Origin: Sporosarcina cascadiensis
GTDB lineage: Bacteria; Bacillota; Bacilli; Bacillales_A; Planococcaceae
Direction: 5' to 3'
Assembly: GCF_009650995.1 (NCBI RefSeq)
Contig: NZ_WHVV01000003.1
Span: 62,001-126,000 of the forward strand
DNA: 64,000 nt
The notes under the pieces were generated by a model. It searched no databases, was not told where the DNA came from, and worked only from the letters and a program-made list of their open reading frames with translations. Position 1 is the first letter of the stretch. Every line of letters begins with the position of its first letter. A program made the position numbers and the translations under genes. Shown piece after piece: positions 1 through 9,582 of this stretch.

Positions 1-1
1 T

Positions 2-193
2 CGTTCGCCTGAAGAAGCGCTGATGATTGGAGATAACTTCCACGACATCCTAGGCGGTCAAAACGCAGGAGTCCGCACGGCAGCTGTTGCCTGGGCGCTT
101 AAAGGAGAAGAATACTTGCAGACGTTTAAACCGGATTATATGCTGCATCACATGACCGATTTGTTTACACTGATCGATGGAGAGCGGCCGTGA
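2..193 (+). CDS. ppaX: Pyrophosphatase PpaX (HAD family), C-terminal part
   Basis: This is the last 63 codons of a HAD-superfamily phosphatase; the 5' part lies outside the window. The visible peptide contains the [14 protein letters not shown] block, the HAD motif IV acidic pair followed by the conserved G/N-rich turn, and the tail [19 protein letters not shown] that I associate with PpaX, which hydrolyses pyrophosphate released by HPr(Ser-P) phosphorylase activity. In Bacillus the gene follows hprK and lgt and precedes yvoF, and the same order is seen here on the downstream side. The stop codon overlaps the GTG start of the next gene (GTGA), so the two are translationally coupled. Assignment rests on a fragment plus synteny. 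Confidence 0.85.
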   Translation, partial: RSPEEALMIGDNFHDILGGQNAGVRTAAVAWALKGEEYLQTFKPDYMLHHMTDLFTLIDGERP

Positions 194-711
194 GACGCAC
201 GGAGCGCTACGCTTCTAAAGGCGAAGCAAATTCACTTTGGCATATTTACCGGACTGTTTCGATTTTCAAAGTAGCGAAGAACTTCATTGTGATCCAGATC
301 GCACGGTATACTCCGTTTGTTTCATGGAAGAATATACTGTATCGGCTATTTTTGCGAATGAAGGTGGGCAGACAGACAGCGTTTGCTTTAATGGTGGTGC
401 CGGATGTCATGTTTCCTGAGCGTATTACGGTCGGAAATAATTCGATCATCGGTTTCAACACCACGATTCTTGCCCACGAGTATTTAATCGATGAATACCG
501 CATTGGCGATGTGGAGATCGGCAACGAAGTGTTAATTGGCGCAAATACCACGATTTTACCCGGTGTGAAAATAGGGGACGGCGCAATTGTCTCCGCCGCT
601 TCACTGGTTAATATGGATATTCCTGCCGGCTGTTTTGCAGGCGGGAATCCAGTGCGGATCATTTATACAGCAGAAGAGATGAAAGCACGGGCTGCACGCA
701 GTGACAAATGA
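190..711 (+). CDS. yvoF: Acyltransferase of the left-handed beta-helix (hexapeptide) family, YvoF-like
   Basis: A 173-aa protein whose middle and C-terminal part shows hexapeptide-repeat spacing ([45 protein letters not shown]), the signature of trimeric left-handed beta-helix acetyltransferases that use acetyl-CoA. The N-terminal 60 residues are basic and hydrophobic and are not part of the helix. The GTG start at 190 overlaps the ppaX stop by 4 bases, so this start is well determined. The position between ppaX and the TPR gene matches yvoF of Bacillus subtilis. The acceptor substrate is unknown to me. Confidence 0.8.
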   Translation: MRRTERYASKGEANSLWHIYRTVSIFKVAKNFIVIQIARYTPFVSWKNILYRLFLRMKVGRQTAFALMVVPDVMFPERITVGNNSIIGFNTTILAHEYLIDEYRIGDVEIGNEVLIGANTTILPGVKIGDGAIVSAASLVNMDIPAGCFAGGNPVRIIYTAEEMKARAARSDK

Positions 712-739
712 ATGACGGGCAGGTTAGATGTGCTATAAT
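712..739 (+). promoter_or_regulatory. Possible sigma-A promoter for the TPR gene
   Basis: ATGACG (712-717) and TATAAT (734-739) are separated by 16 bp just before the TPR gene. The -10 is perfect and the -35 matches TTGACA at four of six positions. Confidence 0.4.
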
Positions 740-801
740 AGAGGGTAGATTGCAAAGAGGGACGTTATATGCGTTCCTCTTACTTTTTCGGAGGAGTTCG
801 A

Positions 802-2325
802 TTGGAAAAAAAACGAAGGTTTAACAAGAATAAGATTGTTTCATTTTTGCCTGACGGTGATTTTTATCGCAAGCGCGCGATGCAGGCGATGCAGCGCGAG
901 CAATTTTCAGACGCAGAAAAGTATTATAAACGTGCTTTGGAGCTGAATCCTGATGATGCGCTTACGCATATGGAATATGGCGTATTCATCATGGAAGTCG
1001 GTCGTTTTGAAGATGCCTACGAATTATTGAAGAAGGCGGATGAATTAGACCCGGATAACGAAGAGACAACTTTCTATCTGGCGGAAGTTCATGCCCACCT
1101 CGGCTTGCTGCGCGAAGCGAAACAATATGCATTGAAATATATCGGGCTTTCTCCCGGCGGACTGTTCATGGAAGAATCACACGAGATCATTGAATTTGCA
1201 GATCAGGAAGAGACCTATCTCGAAGACGGTGAGCTGCCGGACGCCGAGGTACTTTTCATTCAGGAAAAGGCCCGTAAAATAATGGAAGAAGGCAATTTTG
1301 AGCAGGCGATTGAAGTACTCGAAAATCTGCTCGCTGATTACCCGAAAAACTGGGCGGTCCATAATAACTTGGCGCTGGCTTATTTCTATATTGGTGAAGA
1401 AGCCCGTGCAGAAAAAATACTCTATGACGTGCTTCAAGAAGAAAAAGGAAATATTCATGCGCTGTGTAATTTAGCTGTGTTTTTTTATTATGGACGGGAC
1501 GAAGAGCGGTTGACAAGCATGATGGATCTGCTCGCGAAGATCAAACCATATCAGGTGGAGCACCGATACAAGCTAGGTGCTACGTTTGCGCTGACAGGCC
1601 GGTATGAAGAAGCGTATCATTGGTTGCGCAGTCTTCAGAAACGCGGCTTCCAGGGCGATGTAGGTTATTATTTCTGGCTTTCGAATGCCGCTTATTTTAC
1701 GGGACATCGACAAGTGGCGGAGCAGGCTTACGATAAATTGCTTCAAATGGATCCTTCAAAAGAAGGGTTCGAGCCTTGGAAATCAATAGAGGACCAGCTG
1801 AATCCTGATGCGTATGAAGAGGATGTTCCTTTTTTAATTGAAAAGATATCGAATCCGTACAGCAGTGAGCGGATGTTCGGCTTGTATTTACTTGGCAAGT
1901 CTTCGCATCTGCAGGAAATCCTGTCACATCCGGGATATATAAACGTGGAAGATCTCAGTTCATCAGAGCAGTTATTTTTAGCGCATAGTCTGGATTATGA
2001 ATTCATTGCGGAAAATGATTTCGAAAAATCGTTCAGCCGGGCGCTGGAAATTTGTGAGCTGCTTTATGAACAGTACACGCCGCTTGATTTGCAGGGAACA
2101 CATTTATTTCAGATGTGGTTCACGCTGTGTGAGAACGCCCTCACGGATAAATATGCGTTTGCAAATCCTAAAGCTATAGCTGCAGCAGTGGACTATATGT
2201 TCCAGTCTTCCCGCTATGATCAAGTGACTAAGAAGTCCCTAGCGGGGAAATACGGGGTGTCTGTTGCCACTCTGACAAAGTATGTGCAGCAATTGATTCA
2301 GTTTTTGCCTTACTCTGCGGATTGA
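802..2325 (+). CDS. yvcD: TPR-repeat protein, YvcD-like
   Basis: A long tetratricopeptide protein of 507 aa from the TTG at 802, which has a GGAGG seven bases upstream (790-794). An in-frame ATG at 769 with AAAGAGG upstream would give 518 aa and cannot be excluded. At least two TPR blocks are readable (around residues 30-110, with AEKYYKRALELNPDDALTH, and around 150-320). The C-terminal end (LAGKYGVSVATLTKYVQQL) resembles a helix-turn-helix, which is unusual for a TPR adaptor and suggests contact with DNA or another HTH protein. TPR proteins mediate protein-protein contacts; no partner is evident. Synteny with yvcD between yvoF and trxB is the basis for the name. Confidence 0.75.
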   Translation: MEKKRRFNKNKIVSFLPDGDFYRKRAMQAMQREQFSDAEKYYKRALELNPDDALTHMEYGVFIMEVGRFEDAYELLKKADELDPDNEETTFYLAEVHAHLGLLREAKQYALKYIGLSPGGLFMEESHEIIEFADQEETYLEDGELPDAEVLFIQEKARKIMEEGNFEQAIEVLENLLADYPKNWAVHNNLALAYFYIGEEARAEKILYDVLQEEKGNIHALCNLAVFFYYGRDEERLTSMMDLLAKIKPYQVEHRYKLGATFALTGRYEEAYHWLRSLQKRGFQGDVGYYFWLSNAAYFTGHRQVAEQAYDKLLQMDPSKEGFEPWKSIEDQLNPDAYEEDVPFLIEKISNPYSSERMFGLYLLGKSSHLQEILSHPGYINVEDLSSSEQLFLAHSLDYEFIAENDFEKSFSRALEICELLYEQYTPLDLQGTHLFQMWFTLCENALTDKYAFANPKAIAAAVDYMFQSSRYDQVTKKSLAGKYGVSVATLTKYVQQLIQFLPYSAD

Positions 2326-2375
2326 CAGTAAACTGGCTGTGCATTTAAGTTGAATTCATTCGAAAATTCCACTAG

Positions 2376-3368
<993 letters not shown>

Positions 3369-3466
3369 AAACTTAATCTATTCGTAATCTGTACGTAATA
3401 GGTTTGCAATGTAGGAAGGGTATACTTGTATAAGTCAAGACCCCCTTTTAAAATATAGCAACTTTG

Positions 3467-3511
3467 TGGCTATTTGCGGTAACAAACTTCCGTGAATAGC
3501 CTCCTTTTTTT
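3467..3511 (+). terminator. Rho-independent terminator after trxB
   Basis: GGCTATT (3468-3474) pairs with AATAGCC (3495-3501), with further pairing of GCGG with CCGT inside, followed by CTCC and a run of seven T. Confidence 0.8.
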
Positions 3512-3539
3512 GTCGTTTTTCTATAAAGCATTGTATACT
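3510..3539 (+). promoter_or_regulatory. Likely sigma-A promoter for the yvcI-rapZ-glmR-whiA unit
   Basis: TTGTCG (3510-3515) and TATACT (3534-3539) are spaced by 18 bp and lie 32 bp before the Nudix gene start, directly behind the trxB terminator. Confidence 0.45.
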
Positions 3540-3571
3540 AGGAATACATACGTGAAAAGTGGGGACTACAT

Positions 3572-4048
3572 ATGCAAAAAATTGCTAATTTACTCGTAGT
3601 GAAAGACGAACAAGTCCTTTTACTCAAGAAGCCGAGACGCGGCTGGTATGTAGCGCCGGGCGGGAAAATCGACGAAGGGGAATCGATTTACGAGGCTGCT
3701 GTAAGGGAATTTACTGAAGAAACAGGCGCCAGACCGATTCAGCCGCATTTGAAGGGTATTTATACAATGATGACCATGGACGATGACGGAAAGCAACTGC
3801 TGAATGAATGGCTGCTGTTTACATTTATAGCCCGTGATTATTCGGGAGACATTTTGGAGACAACAGCTGAAGGCGAGCTGGAGTGGCATCCGGTGGAGAG
3901 TCTGCATACATTACCGATGGCAGAGGGGGATCGTTCCAATCTCTTGTTCGCAGTCCATGGGGCAGGAATGCAATATGGAACGTTTTACTATACAGAGCAA
4001 TTCCGCTTACTGCAGGAGTCGCTTCAACAATCGACGGAAGGTGAATGA
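3572..4048 (+). CDS. yvcI: Nudix hydrolase, YvcI-like
   Basis: A 158-aa Nudix protein. The box GGKIDEGESIYEAAVREFTEETGA matches G-x5-E-x7-R-E-U-x-E-E-x-G-U exactly and starts near residue 30, so the metal-binding acidic residues are complete. The family hydrolyses nucleoside diphosphates linked to another moiety; in Bacillus this locus product has been linked to nucleotide or 8-oxo-dGTP turnover, but the substrate cannot be read from the sequence. It lies six bases upstream of rapZ with a shared GGAAGGTGA region, so the two genes are cotranscribed. Confidence 0.88.
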   Translation: MQKIANLLVVKDEQVLLLKKPRRGWYVAPGGKIDEGESIYEAAVREFTEETGARPIQPHLKGIYTMMTMDDDGKQLLNEWLLFTFIARDYSGDILETTAEGELEWHPVESLHTLPMAEGDRSNLLFAVHGAGMQYGTFYYTEQFRLLQESLQQSTEGE

Positions 4049-4054
4049 ATAAAA

Positions 4055-4942
4055 ATGGATCAAGCACACGGGTCAAATGAATACGAAGTAGTGATTATCA
4101 GTGGCATGTCAGGTGCCGGTAAAACAGTTGCGATGCAGTGTTTTGAGGATATGGGTTTTTATTGCATCGATAATTTGCCACCTGAATTATTCGTGACATT
4201 CCTGGATTTAATGATGAAGTCGGATAATCAGATGAGACGGATTGCAGCCGTAATGGATACACGCGGCGGAAGCCTGTTTGATTCATTGGTTGCAGCGCTT
4301 GAGGAACTTTTTAAAAAAGACGGCGTTAAAGCCAGTCTGCTGTTTCTGGATGCCGATGATGAGACCTTGGTGAAGCGTTACAAGGAAACACGCCGGTCCC
4401 ATCCGCTTTCTGAAGGCGGCGTGCTGCTCGAAGGAATCCGCAGAGAGCGGATACTGCTGACGGAGCTGAAAGGCCTGTCACGTTCAATTTACGATACGTC
4501 TAAATTAAAGCCGAAACAATTGCGCGAGAAAATCATGCGGGAGTTCTCTGCTGAAGGAGAACCGACGTTTACGCTGAACTTTGTTTCTTTTGGTTTCAAA
4601 AACGGTATGCCGATTGATGCAGACGTCGTTTTCGATGTTCGTTTCCTGCCGAATCCTTTTTATTTAGAGGAGTTGCGTCCAATGACAGGTTTGAACCCAG
4701 AAGTGTCTGATTACGTGCTGAAGTGGAATGACACAAAATTGTTGATTGAGAAATTAACCGACCTGTTCAAGTTCCTGATCCCGCAATATAAGCAAGAAGG
4801 CAAAGGTCAGGCAGTCATCGCATTCGGCTGCACAGGGGGCCAGCATCGCTCGGTGACTCTTGCGGAATACTTTGGAAAAGAGTTCAAAGGGGACTATCCA
4901 ACGCAAATTTCTCACCGGGATGTCGAAAAAAGAAAGGGCTGA
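4055..4942 (+). CDS. rapZ: RNase adapter / nucleotide-binding protein RapZ (YvcJ)
   Basis: A 295-aa P-loop protein. The Walker A sequence SGMSGAGKT lies near residue 16 and the C-terminal domain carries the conserved segment [18 protein letters not shown], which in E. coli RapZ is part of the UDP-GlcNAc or GlcN6P-sensing half. In Gram-positive bacteria YvcJ binds and hydrolyses GTP/ATP and affects competence and phosphate-ester metabolism. Start ATG 4055 is six bases after the Nudix stop. The gene precedes glmR and whiA exactly as in Bacillus and in actinobacteria, a very old neighbourhood. Confidence 0.93.
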   Translation: MDQAHGSNEYEVVIISGMSGAGKTVAMQCFEDMGFYCIDNLPPELFVTFLDLMMKSDNQMRRIAAVMDTRGGSLFDSLVAALEELFKKDGVKASLLFLDADDETLVKRYKETRRSHPLSEGGVLLEGIRRERILLTELKGLSRSIYDTSKLKPKQLREKIMREFSAEGEPTFTLNFVSFGFKNGMPIDADVVFDVRFLPNPFYLEELRPMTGLNPEVSDYVLKWNDTKLLIEKLTDLFKFLIPQYKQEGKGQAVIAFGCTGGQHRSVTLAEYFGKEFKGDYPTQISHRDVEKRKG

Positions 4943-4949
4943 CACGGCT

Positions 4950-5912
4950 ATGCCATCTACTACTATAAAAAGAGTCGTAGTATTCGGAGGGGGAACAGGC
5001 CTTTCAACCATTTTACGCGGATTGAAGCGCTATCCCATTGATTTGACGGCTATTGTCACAGTAGCAGATGACGGAGGCAGTTCGGGACGTTTATTTGACC
5101 AATACGACATCCCGCCTCCAGGGGACATCCGACAGGTTATGGCAGCGCTTTCAGATGTCGAACCGTTGATTGAGAAGATGTTCCAGTACCGTTTCGAAGG
5201 TTCCGACGATTTGAAAGGTCACTCGCTCGGGAACCTCATGCTGACCGCATTAACGAACATTACAGGCGATTTTGCGCGTGCGGTGGAGCAAATGGGGCTG
5301 GTCCTGAACATAAAAGGGAAAGTATTGCCTGCAGCAAATCAACGGATTACCTTGCATGCAGAGCTAGAAGATGGTTCAATTATTACAGGTGAATCGAAAA
5401 TTCCTCTCTACGGGCGGAAAATTCGCAATGTCTTCATTTCACCTCAAGATGTGAAGCCGCTGCCGGAGACGGCTGAGACGATCAAAAAAGCAGATTTGAT
5501 CATATTTGGTCCAGGCAGTTTATATACAAGTATCTTGCCGACGATTCTGGTGCAGGATATACGGGAAGCCGTACTTGCGAGCCAGGCGAAAAAAGTGTAT
5601 ATCGGCAACTTGACGACGCAAAGAGGCGAGACATTTCGGTATACGGCCTCTGAGCATGTTCAGGCGCTGTATGACCACGCGGGAGTGCCTTTCCTGGATG
5701 CAGTGCTCGTCAATAACTCAGATGCCTTCAGACGTGCGTACGGGATACCTGCCGATGAAGAACCCTGGCTGGTGGAAAATGATCTGGACAGACTGCAAAT
5801 GCTCGTTCCCGAAGTTTTTGTGCAGGAAATCGCGACGGTGTTCAACGGTGTGATTATGCATAAATCAGCGGACGTGGCGGATGTGCTCATGCGATATATA
5901 GAGAGAACGTAG
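4950..5912 (+). CDS. glmR: Gluconeogenesis factor / UDP-sugar-binding protein YvcK (GlmR)
   Basis: A CofD-like protein of 320 aa from ATG 4950, preceded by AGAAAGGG. Longer readings start inside rapZ at 4860 or 4920 and have weaker ribosome binding sites. The N-terminal VVFGGGTGLSTILRGL and TVADDGGSSG segments form the nucleotide-binding loop of the family, and DIRQVMAAL and SLGNLMLTALT follow. GlmR/YvcK binds UDP-GlcNAc and stimulates GlmS, steering carbon toward cell-wall precursors during growth on gluconeogenic substrates. The start is seven bases after the rapZ stop. Confidence 0.93.
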   Translation: MPSTTIKRVVVFGGGTGLSTILRGLKRYPIDLTAIVTVADDGGSSGRLFDQYDIPPPGDIRQVMAALSDVEPLIEKMFQYRFEGSDDLKGHSLGNLMLTALTNITGDFARAVEQMGLVLNIKGKVLPAANQRITLHAELEDGSIITGESKIPLYGRKIRNVFISPQDVKPLPETAETIKKADLIIFGPGSLYTSILPTILVQDIREAVLASQAKKVYIGNLTTQRGETFRYTASEHVQALYDHAGVPFLDAVLVNNSDAFRRAYGIPADEEPWLVENDLDRLQMLVPEVFVQEIATVFNGVIMHKSADVADVLMRYIERT

Positions 5913-5953
5913 AAGACGGATAGATATGAAGATCGCCGAAAAGGGGGAATATC

Positions 5954-6886
5954 ATGTCTTTTGCATCTAAAACAAAAAAAGAGCTGACGCAAATTGAAGC
6001 GGATGACTGCTGTATTAAAGCGGAGATCGCTGCTTTTATTCGAATGAATGGCGTGATGTCTTTTTCCAATAAACAACTGAGTCTGGATGTGCAGACTGAA
6101 AACGCGGCGATTGCGAGAAGGCTTTATTCCAATCTGAAAAAGCTGTATCCTTATAAAGTAGAATTGCTGGTACGGAAGAAAATGCGTTTGAAGAAAAATA
6201 ACGTGTATATTTGCCGGATACGGGACGGCGCAAAAGACTTGCTGGAAGCGCTCTCCATTATAACCCACGATTTCCAGATGGTTGATACGATTGATCCGGT
6301 GCTAATTGAAATGGACTGCTGTGCGAGAGCGTATTTACGCGGTGCTTTCTTGGCGGGAGGTTCGGTCAATAATCCAGAAACCTCTTCGTATCACTTAGAA
6401 GTGTTTTCAAGCTATCAAAAGCATAGTGAGTCACTTGTGGAACTGATGAACCGGTTCCAATTAAATGCGAAGTCCATCGAACGCAAAAAAGGATTTATCG
6501 CTTATTTGAAAGAGGCTGAGAAAATATCTGATTTTCTTGGACTCATCGGGGCGCATGTCTCGCTTATGAAATTTGAAGACGTTCGTATTATGAGAGATAT
6601 GCGGAACAGTGTAAACCGGCTTGTGAATTGCGAGACAGCTAATCTGAACAAGACAATTGGCGCGGCACAGCGTCAGGTGGAAAATATTAAGCTGATTGAA
6701 CAGACGATCGGACTGGAACAACTGCCGGAGAGGCTGCAGGAAATTGCACAGCTGCGTGTGGCGCATCAAGACGTCACATTGAAAGAGCTGGGTGAACTGG
6801 TGTCCGGTGCATCTGTCAGTAAATCAGGCGTTAACCACCGCTTGCGAAAGATTGAAGAGATAGCCGAGCGGCTGCGCGGAAACTGA
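5954..6886 (+). CDS. whiA: DNA-binding protein WhiA
   Basis: A 310-aa protein with the two-part WhiA structure: an N-terminal LAGLIDADG-homing-endonuclease-like fold ([23 protein letters not shown] near residue 125 is the second signature helix) and a C-terminal helix-turn-helix ([25 protein letters not shown], about residue 275). WhiA lacks nuclease activity and in Bacilli influences cell division and chromosome segregation. It follows glmR by 41 bp with AAAGGGGG upstream of the ATG and precedes crh. No anomalies. Confidence 0.95.
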   Translation: MSFASKTKKELTQIEADDCCIKAEIAAFIRMNGVMSFSNKQLSLDVQTENAAIARRLYSNLKKLYPYKVELLVRKKMRLKKNNVYICRIRDGAKDLLEALSIITHDFQMVDTIDPVLIEMDCCARAYLRGAFLAGGSVNNPETSSYHLEVFSSYQKHSESLVELMNRFQLNAKSIERKKGFIAYLKEAEKISDFLGLIGAHVSLMKFEDVRIMRDMRNSVNRLVNCETANLNKTIGAAQRQVENIKLIEQTIGLEQLPERLQEIAQLRVAHQDVTLKELGELVSGASVSKSGVNHRLRKIEEIAERLRGN

Positions 6887-6931
6887 TCAAATGTATTATA
6901 TTCTGAAAAAGAAAGAAAAGGAGCATACAAT

Positions 6932-7192
6932 ATGGTAGAAAAAACAGTGAAGGTAGGAATAAAACCTGGTTTACAGGCAAGACAGGCAGCATTATTTGTG
7001 CAAGAAGCGAATAAATACTCTGCTGATATTTACTTGAAAAAAGAAGTTCGTCAGGTAAACGCCAAAAGTATTATGGGGATCATGAGCCTGGCGATTGCAA
7101 AAGGTACGGAGATCACTTTGCAGGCAGACGGCATCGATGAAGATTTGGCTCTTGAAAATCTGGCACAGCTTGTAGAAACTGAACAGCAATAA
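6932..7192 (+). CDS. crh: Catabolite repression HPr-like protein Crh
   Basis: An 86-aa HPr-fold protein. Position 15 is Gln (KPGLQARQ) instead of the phosphoryl-accepting His of HPr, while Ser46 (NAKSIMGIM) is kept. Crh is therefore phosphorylated by HPr kinase at Ser46, acts as corepressor of CcpA, and takes no part in sugar uptake by the PTS. The Bacillus order whiA-crh is conserved. The ATG is preceded by AAAGGAG. The gene ends at a bidirectional terminator shared with the convergent clpP. Confidence 0.96.
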   Translation: MVEKTVKVGIKPGLQARQAALFVQEANKYSADIYLKKEVRQVNAKSIMGIMSLAIAKGTEITLQADGIDEDLALENLAQLVETEQQ

Positions 7193-7230
7193 AAAAAACC
7201 GATTCTCCTTTTGGAAGAATCGGTTTTCGT
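7192..7230 (+). terminator. Bidirectional terminator between crh and clpP
   Basis: AAAACCGATTCT pairs with AGAATCGGTTTT over a short loop, with A-run and T-run on opposite sides, serving both convergent genes. Confidence 0.85.
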
Positions 7231-7243
7231 TTACTCATTTTGC

Positions 7244-7837
7244 TTATTTCTTCATATCGCTGCGCTGAACGATGTGATCGATCAAGCCGTATTCTTTCGC
7301 GCGTTCCGCTGTCATGAAATTATCACGGTCTGTATCTTTCGCGATGACATCAATCGGCTGTCCAGTGCGGTCAGCTAAGATTTGATTCAGCTTCTCACGC
7401 AAGTGCAAGATGCGCTTTGCAGCGATTTCGATTTCAGTCGCCTGACCTTGTGCGCCGCCGAGTGGCTGGTGAATCATCACTTCGGCATTCGGCAATGCAT
7501 AACGCTTGCCTGGAGCTCCTGCTGTCAGCAAGAATGCGCCCATGGATGCTGCCATACCGATGCAGATTGTCTGGATATCGGGTTTGATGAACTGCATTGT
7601 ATCGTAGATTGCCATACCTGCTGTAATGCTTCCGCCAGGGCTGTTAATGTAAATGGAGATATCTTTTTCCGGATCTTCAGCTTCCAGGAATAAAAGCTGC
7701 GCTACGATCGAATTTGAGACATTGTCATCGATTCCGCTTCCGAGCATGATAATCCGGTCTTTCAGCAAGCGGGAATAGATGTCATACGCCCGCTCACCGC
7801 GGTTTGTTTGTTCAATAACTGTAGGAATTAGATTCAA
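7244..7837 (-). CDS. clpP: ATP-dependent Clp protease proteolytic subunit
   Basis: A 197-aa ClpP serine peptidase. The catalytic triad is complete: Ser98 in GMAASMGA, His123 in MIHQPLGG, and Asp172 in DTDRDNF. It forms the tetradecameric chamber that degrades substrates unfolded by ClpC, ClpE or ClpX. The length is typical. Its ATG has AAGGAGG upstream (read on the minus strand at about 7844-7851). A CtsR-type operator overlaps its promoter, so heat-shock control is expected. It is convergent with crh and monocistronic. Confidence 0.97.
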   Translation of the reverse strand: MNLIPTVIEQTNRGERAYDIYSRLLKDRIIMLGSGIDDNVSNSIVAQLLFLEAEDPEKDISIYINSPGGSITAGMAIYDTMQFIKPDIQTICIGMAASMGAFLLTAGAPGKRYALPNAEVMIHQPLGGAQGQATEIEIAAKRILHLREKLNQILADRTGQPIDVIAKDTDRDNFMTAERAKEYGLIDHIVQRSDMKK

Positions 7838-7923
7838 TGGTACTTCCTCCTTTTAATGTTCCGTAATAATCGTTCTGTTGAAATCAGTTGGTATTTCAAC
7901 TATAATTGTATTTTACATAAGTT

Positions 7924-7940
7924 GGTCAACAAAGGTCAAA
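7924..7940. promoter_or_regulatory. CtsR operator overlapping the clpP promoter
   Basis: GGTCAACAAAGGTCAAA is a heptad direct repeat (GGTCAAC, 3 bp, GGTCAAA) that differs from the CtsR consensus by one base. Read on the minus strand its half-sites supply TTGACC as the -35 element, with TAAAAT 18 bp further as the -10. Confidence 0.85.
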
Positions 7941-7962
7941 TCATTCGCCTTATAAATAGCTA

Positions 7963-7991
7963 TTGCTTTTCATTCTATTCCACGATATAAT
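7963..7991 (+). promoter_or_regulatory. Sigma-A promoter upstream of tRNA-Arg
   Basis: TTGCTT (7963-7968), 17 bp, TATAAT (7986-7991). A second possibility closer to the tRNA is TTGACA (8022-8027) with TTAAAA 17 bp downstream. Confidence 0.6.
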
Positions 7992-8068
7992 GGAAGATGT
8001 CTCAAAGAGGGATATATTTATTTGACAAGTTGATTTTGAAGCGTTTAAAAAATGTGGAAATATTATCT

Positions 8069-8140
8069 GTCCTCGTGGTGCAATGGATAGCACGTAAGCC
8101 TCCGAAGCTTAAAATGTGGGTTCGACTCCCGCCGAGGGCA
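8069..8140 (+). tRNA. tRNA-Arg (anticodon CCG)
   Basis: A 72-nt cloverleaf. The acceptor stem is GTCCTCG with CGAGGGC plus discriminator A, the D stem GTGC/GCAC, the anticodon stem TAAGC/GCTTA around loop CTCCGAA (anticodon CCG, reading CGG), and the T stem GTGGG/CCCGC around TTCGACT. CCA is not encoded. It stands alone between clpP and the Ehu-type transporter and has its own promoter and a strong terminator. Confidence 0.95.
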
Positions 8141-8155
8141 CTACTAATTAGCAAG

Positions 8156-8199
8156 AAGACTGAACAGATCGCATATGCGATTTGTTCAGTCTTTTTTTT
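8156..8199 (+). terminator. Terminator of the tRNA-Arg unit
   Basis: AGACTGAACA pairs with TGTTCAGTCT around the self-complementary ATCGCATATGCGAT, followed by eight T. Confidence 0.9.
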
Positions 8200-8562
8200 A
8201 TTTGTCCAGAGGCAGTCAGCAGAAAAAAACGTCCGAATGAATTAAATTCATTTTTCTTGATTAATTTAATAAGAGCTCAACTTGAATAGAAAGAAAGGCT
8301 GGAAATATAAAAAGGGAAATACCCAGGAGATTACTCATGAAACAGAGAAAGGCCTGTCTTTTCACCTAGTAAAAAATAAAAATTAAATAAATTATTGTCG
8401 AAAAAGACTCGTGCAAACGCTGTCATACCAATAGTTAGCGAGAACAGTAATTATTTTACACTTTAAGAAATTATGAAAATTGGTTTGAACTCGAATTTTA
8501 GTTATGGTAATCTATCAAATAAGTAAAACGAAAGTTTTATGAAAATATCAAGGAGGAGAATT
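8200..8562 (+). promoter_or_regulatory. Leader region of the Ehu-type transporter
   Basis: About 360 bases without a convincing gene. They contain a promoter TTGAAC (8485-8490), 17 bp, TAATCT (8508-8513), placing the transcript start about 45 bp before the lipoprotein gene. At 8338 a 10-codon ORF with CAGGAGA upstream (MKQRKACLFT) is visible, but nothing shows that it is used. Confidence 0.5.
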
Positions 8563-9450
8563 ATGAAGAAATCGGCGATAGGTATTATGGCGGTGATGAT
8601 GCTTCTTTTGCTCGCAGCATGCGGTAGCGGAGATTCAGATTCCGGCAGCAGTGGAAGCGGCAGCAAGTTGGATGAACTAAAAGATAAGGGCGTTGTCAGA
8701 GTCGGCTTTGCCAATGAGAAACCGTATGCGTATGAAGAAAATGGCGAATTGCAAGGTGCTGCGGTTGCTATTGCCAAAGCGGTCTTTGAAAACCTGGGCG
8801 TTGACGAAGTGGACGGCAAGCTCTCCGAATTCGGTCAATTGATCCCGGGGTTAGGCGCCGGCAAGTTTGATGTGATTACAGCAGGTATGGCTATTTCACC
8901 GGACCGCTGCTCAAACGTTTCATTCGGTGAGCCGGAAATTAAGTATGGTGAGGGCCTGATTGTTGAAAAAGGCAACCCGATGAATCTGAAGAGTTACAAG
9001 GATATCGCTGCTGATCCGTCTATTAAAGTAGCAGTCATGAGCGGAGCGACAGAAAAAGACTTCATGATCCGTGAAGGAGTTGCGGAGAGCCAGATTATGA
9101 TGGTTCCGGATATCCCGGCTTCATTCTCGGCAGTTGAATCAGGCCGTGCAGCTGTTACGACAGGCACTGAGATGACGATTAAGATGGCATTGGAATCTGC
9201 AAACAATGAAAAATTGGAGTTCGTCACAGATTTTGAACAGCCGGATATCGAAGGAGTGCCAAGCTACGGTGCGGCAGCTTTCTTGAATGGTGACGACGAA
9301 CTGCGCGAAGCATACAACGAAGAATTGAAGAAGTTGAAAGAAAGCGGCGAAATCGCTGCATTGATTGAACCGTTCGGCTTTACCGAAGAAAATAACTTGG
9401 TGGAAAACGAGATTACGACGGAAAGTGTTTGTAACGGAGATAACTACTAA
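8563..9450 (+). CDS. ABC transporter substrate-binding lipoprotein, EhuB-like (ectoine or polar amino acid)
   Basis: A 295-aa secreted lipoprotein. The start ATG 8563 follows AAGGAGGAG; an upstream ATG at 8539 has no ribosome binding site. The signal peptide ends with the lipobox LLAAC, followed by a Gly/Ser-rich linker, then an SBP family 3 domain (VVRVGFANEKPYAYEENGEL). The region FDVITAGMAISPDRCSNVSF with its conserved Cys resembles EhuB, the ectoine/hydroxyectoine receptor of Sinorhizobium, more than glutamine-binding proteins. The ligand is inferred. It is followed by a terminator before the permease genes, which would give excess receptor over membrane components. Confidence 0.75.
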   Translation: MKKSAIGIMAVMMLLLLAACGSGDSDSGSSGSGSKLDELKDKGVVRVGFANEKPYAYEENGELQGAAVAIAKAVFENLGVDEVDGKLSEFGQLIPGLGAGKFDVITAGMAISPDRCSNVSFGEPEIKYGEGLIVEKGNPMNLKSYKDIAADPSIKVAVMSGATEKDFMIREGVAESQIMMVPDIPASFSAVESGRAAVTTGTEMTIKMALESANNEKLEFVTDFEQPDIEGVPSYGAAAFLNGDDELREAYNEELKKLKESGEIAALIEPFGFTEENNLVENEITTESVCNGDNY

Positions 9451-9460
9451 GAGAACAGCC

Positions 9461-9494
9461 GGGTCATGCCCAACAGCGGCATGACCTTTTTTCT
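9461..9494 (+). terminator. Attenuating terminator between receptor and permease genes
   Basis: GGTCATGCC (9462-9470) pairs with GGCATGACC (9478-9486), followed by six T. A second imperfect hairpin (GCCGTC-GTCTG with CAGAC-GACGGC, about 9508-9538) follows before the permease gene. Confidence 0.8.
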
Positions 9495-9582
9495 TTCGTT
9501 AAATCGGCCGTCAGTCTGGCAGATGCAGACCGGACGGCAATTGGTTTTTAACTAACGATCAATAAATAATGGAGTGGTTTTT

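Noticed and set aside
4860-4949. N-terminal extension of the glmR reading frame into rapZ
   Set aside because: The family starts close to the GGGTGLS loop, and ATG 4950 has its own ribosome binding site; the extension would overlap rapZ by more than 80 bp.
7997-8245. 82-aa ORF on the plus strand
   Set aside because: It runs across the tRNA-Arg gene and its terminator.
8338-8370. 10-codon ORF with a ribosome binding site upstream of the EhuB-like gene, considered as a leader peptide
   Set aside because: It lies before the better promoter, has no run of regulatory codons, and has no attenuator hairpins after it.
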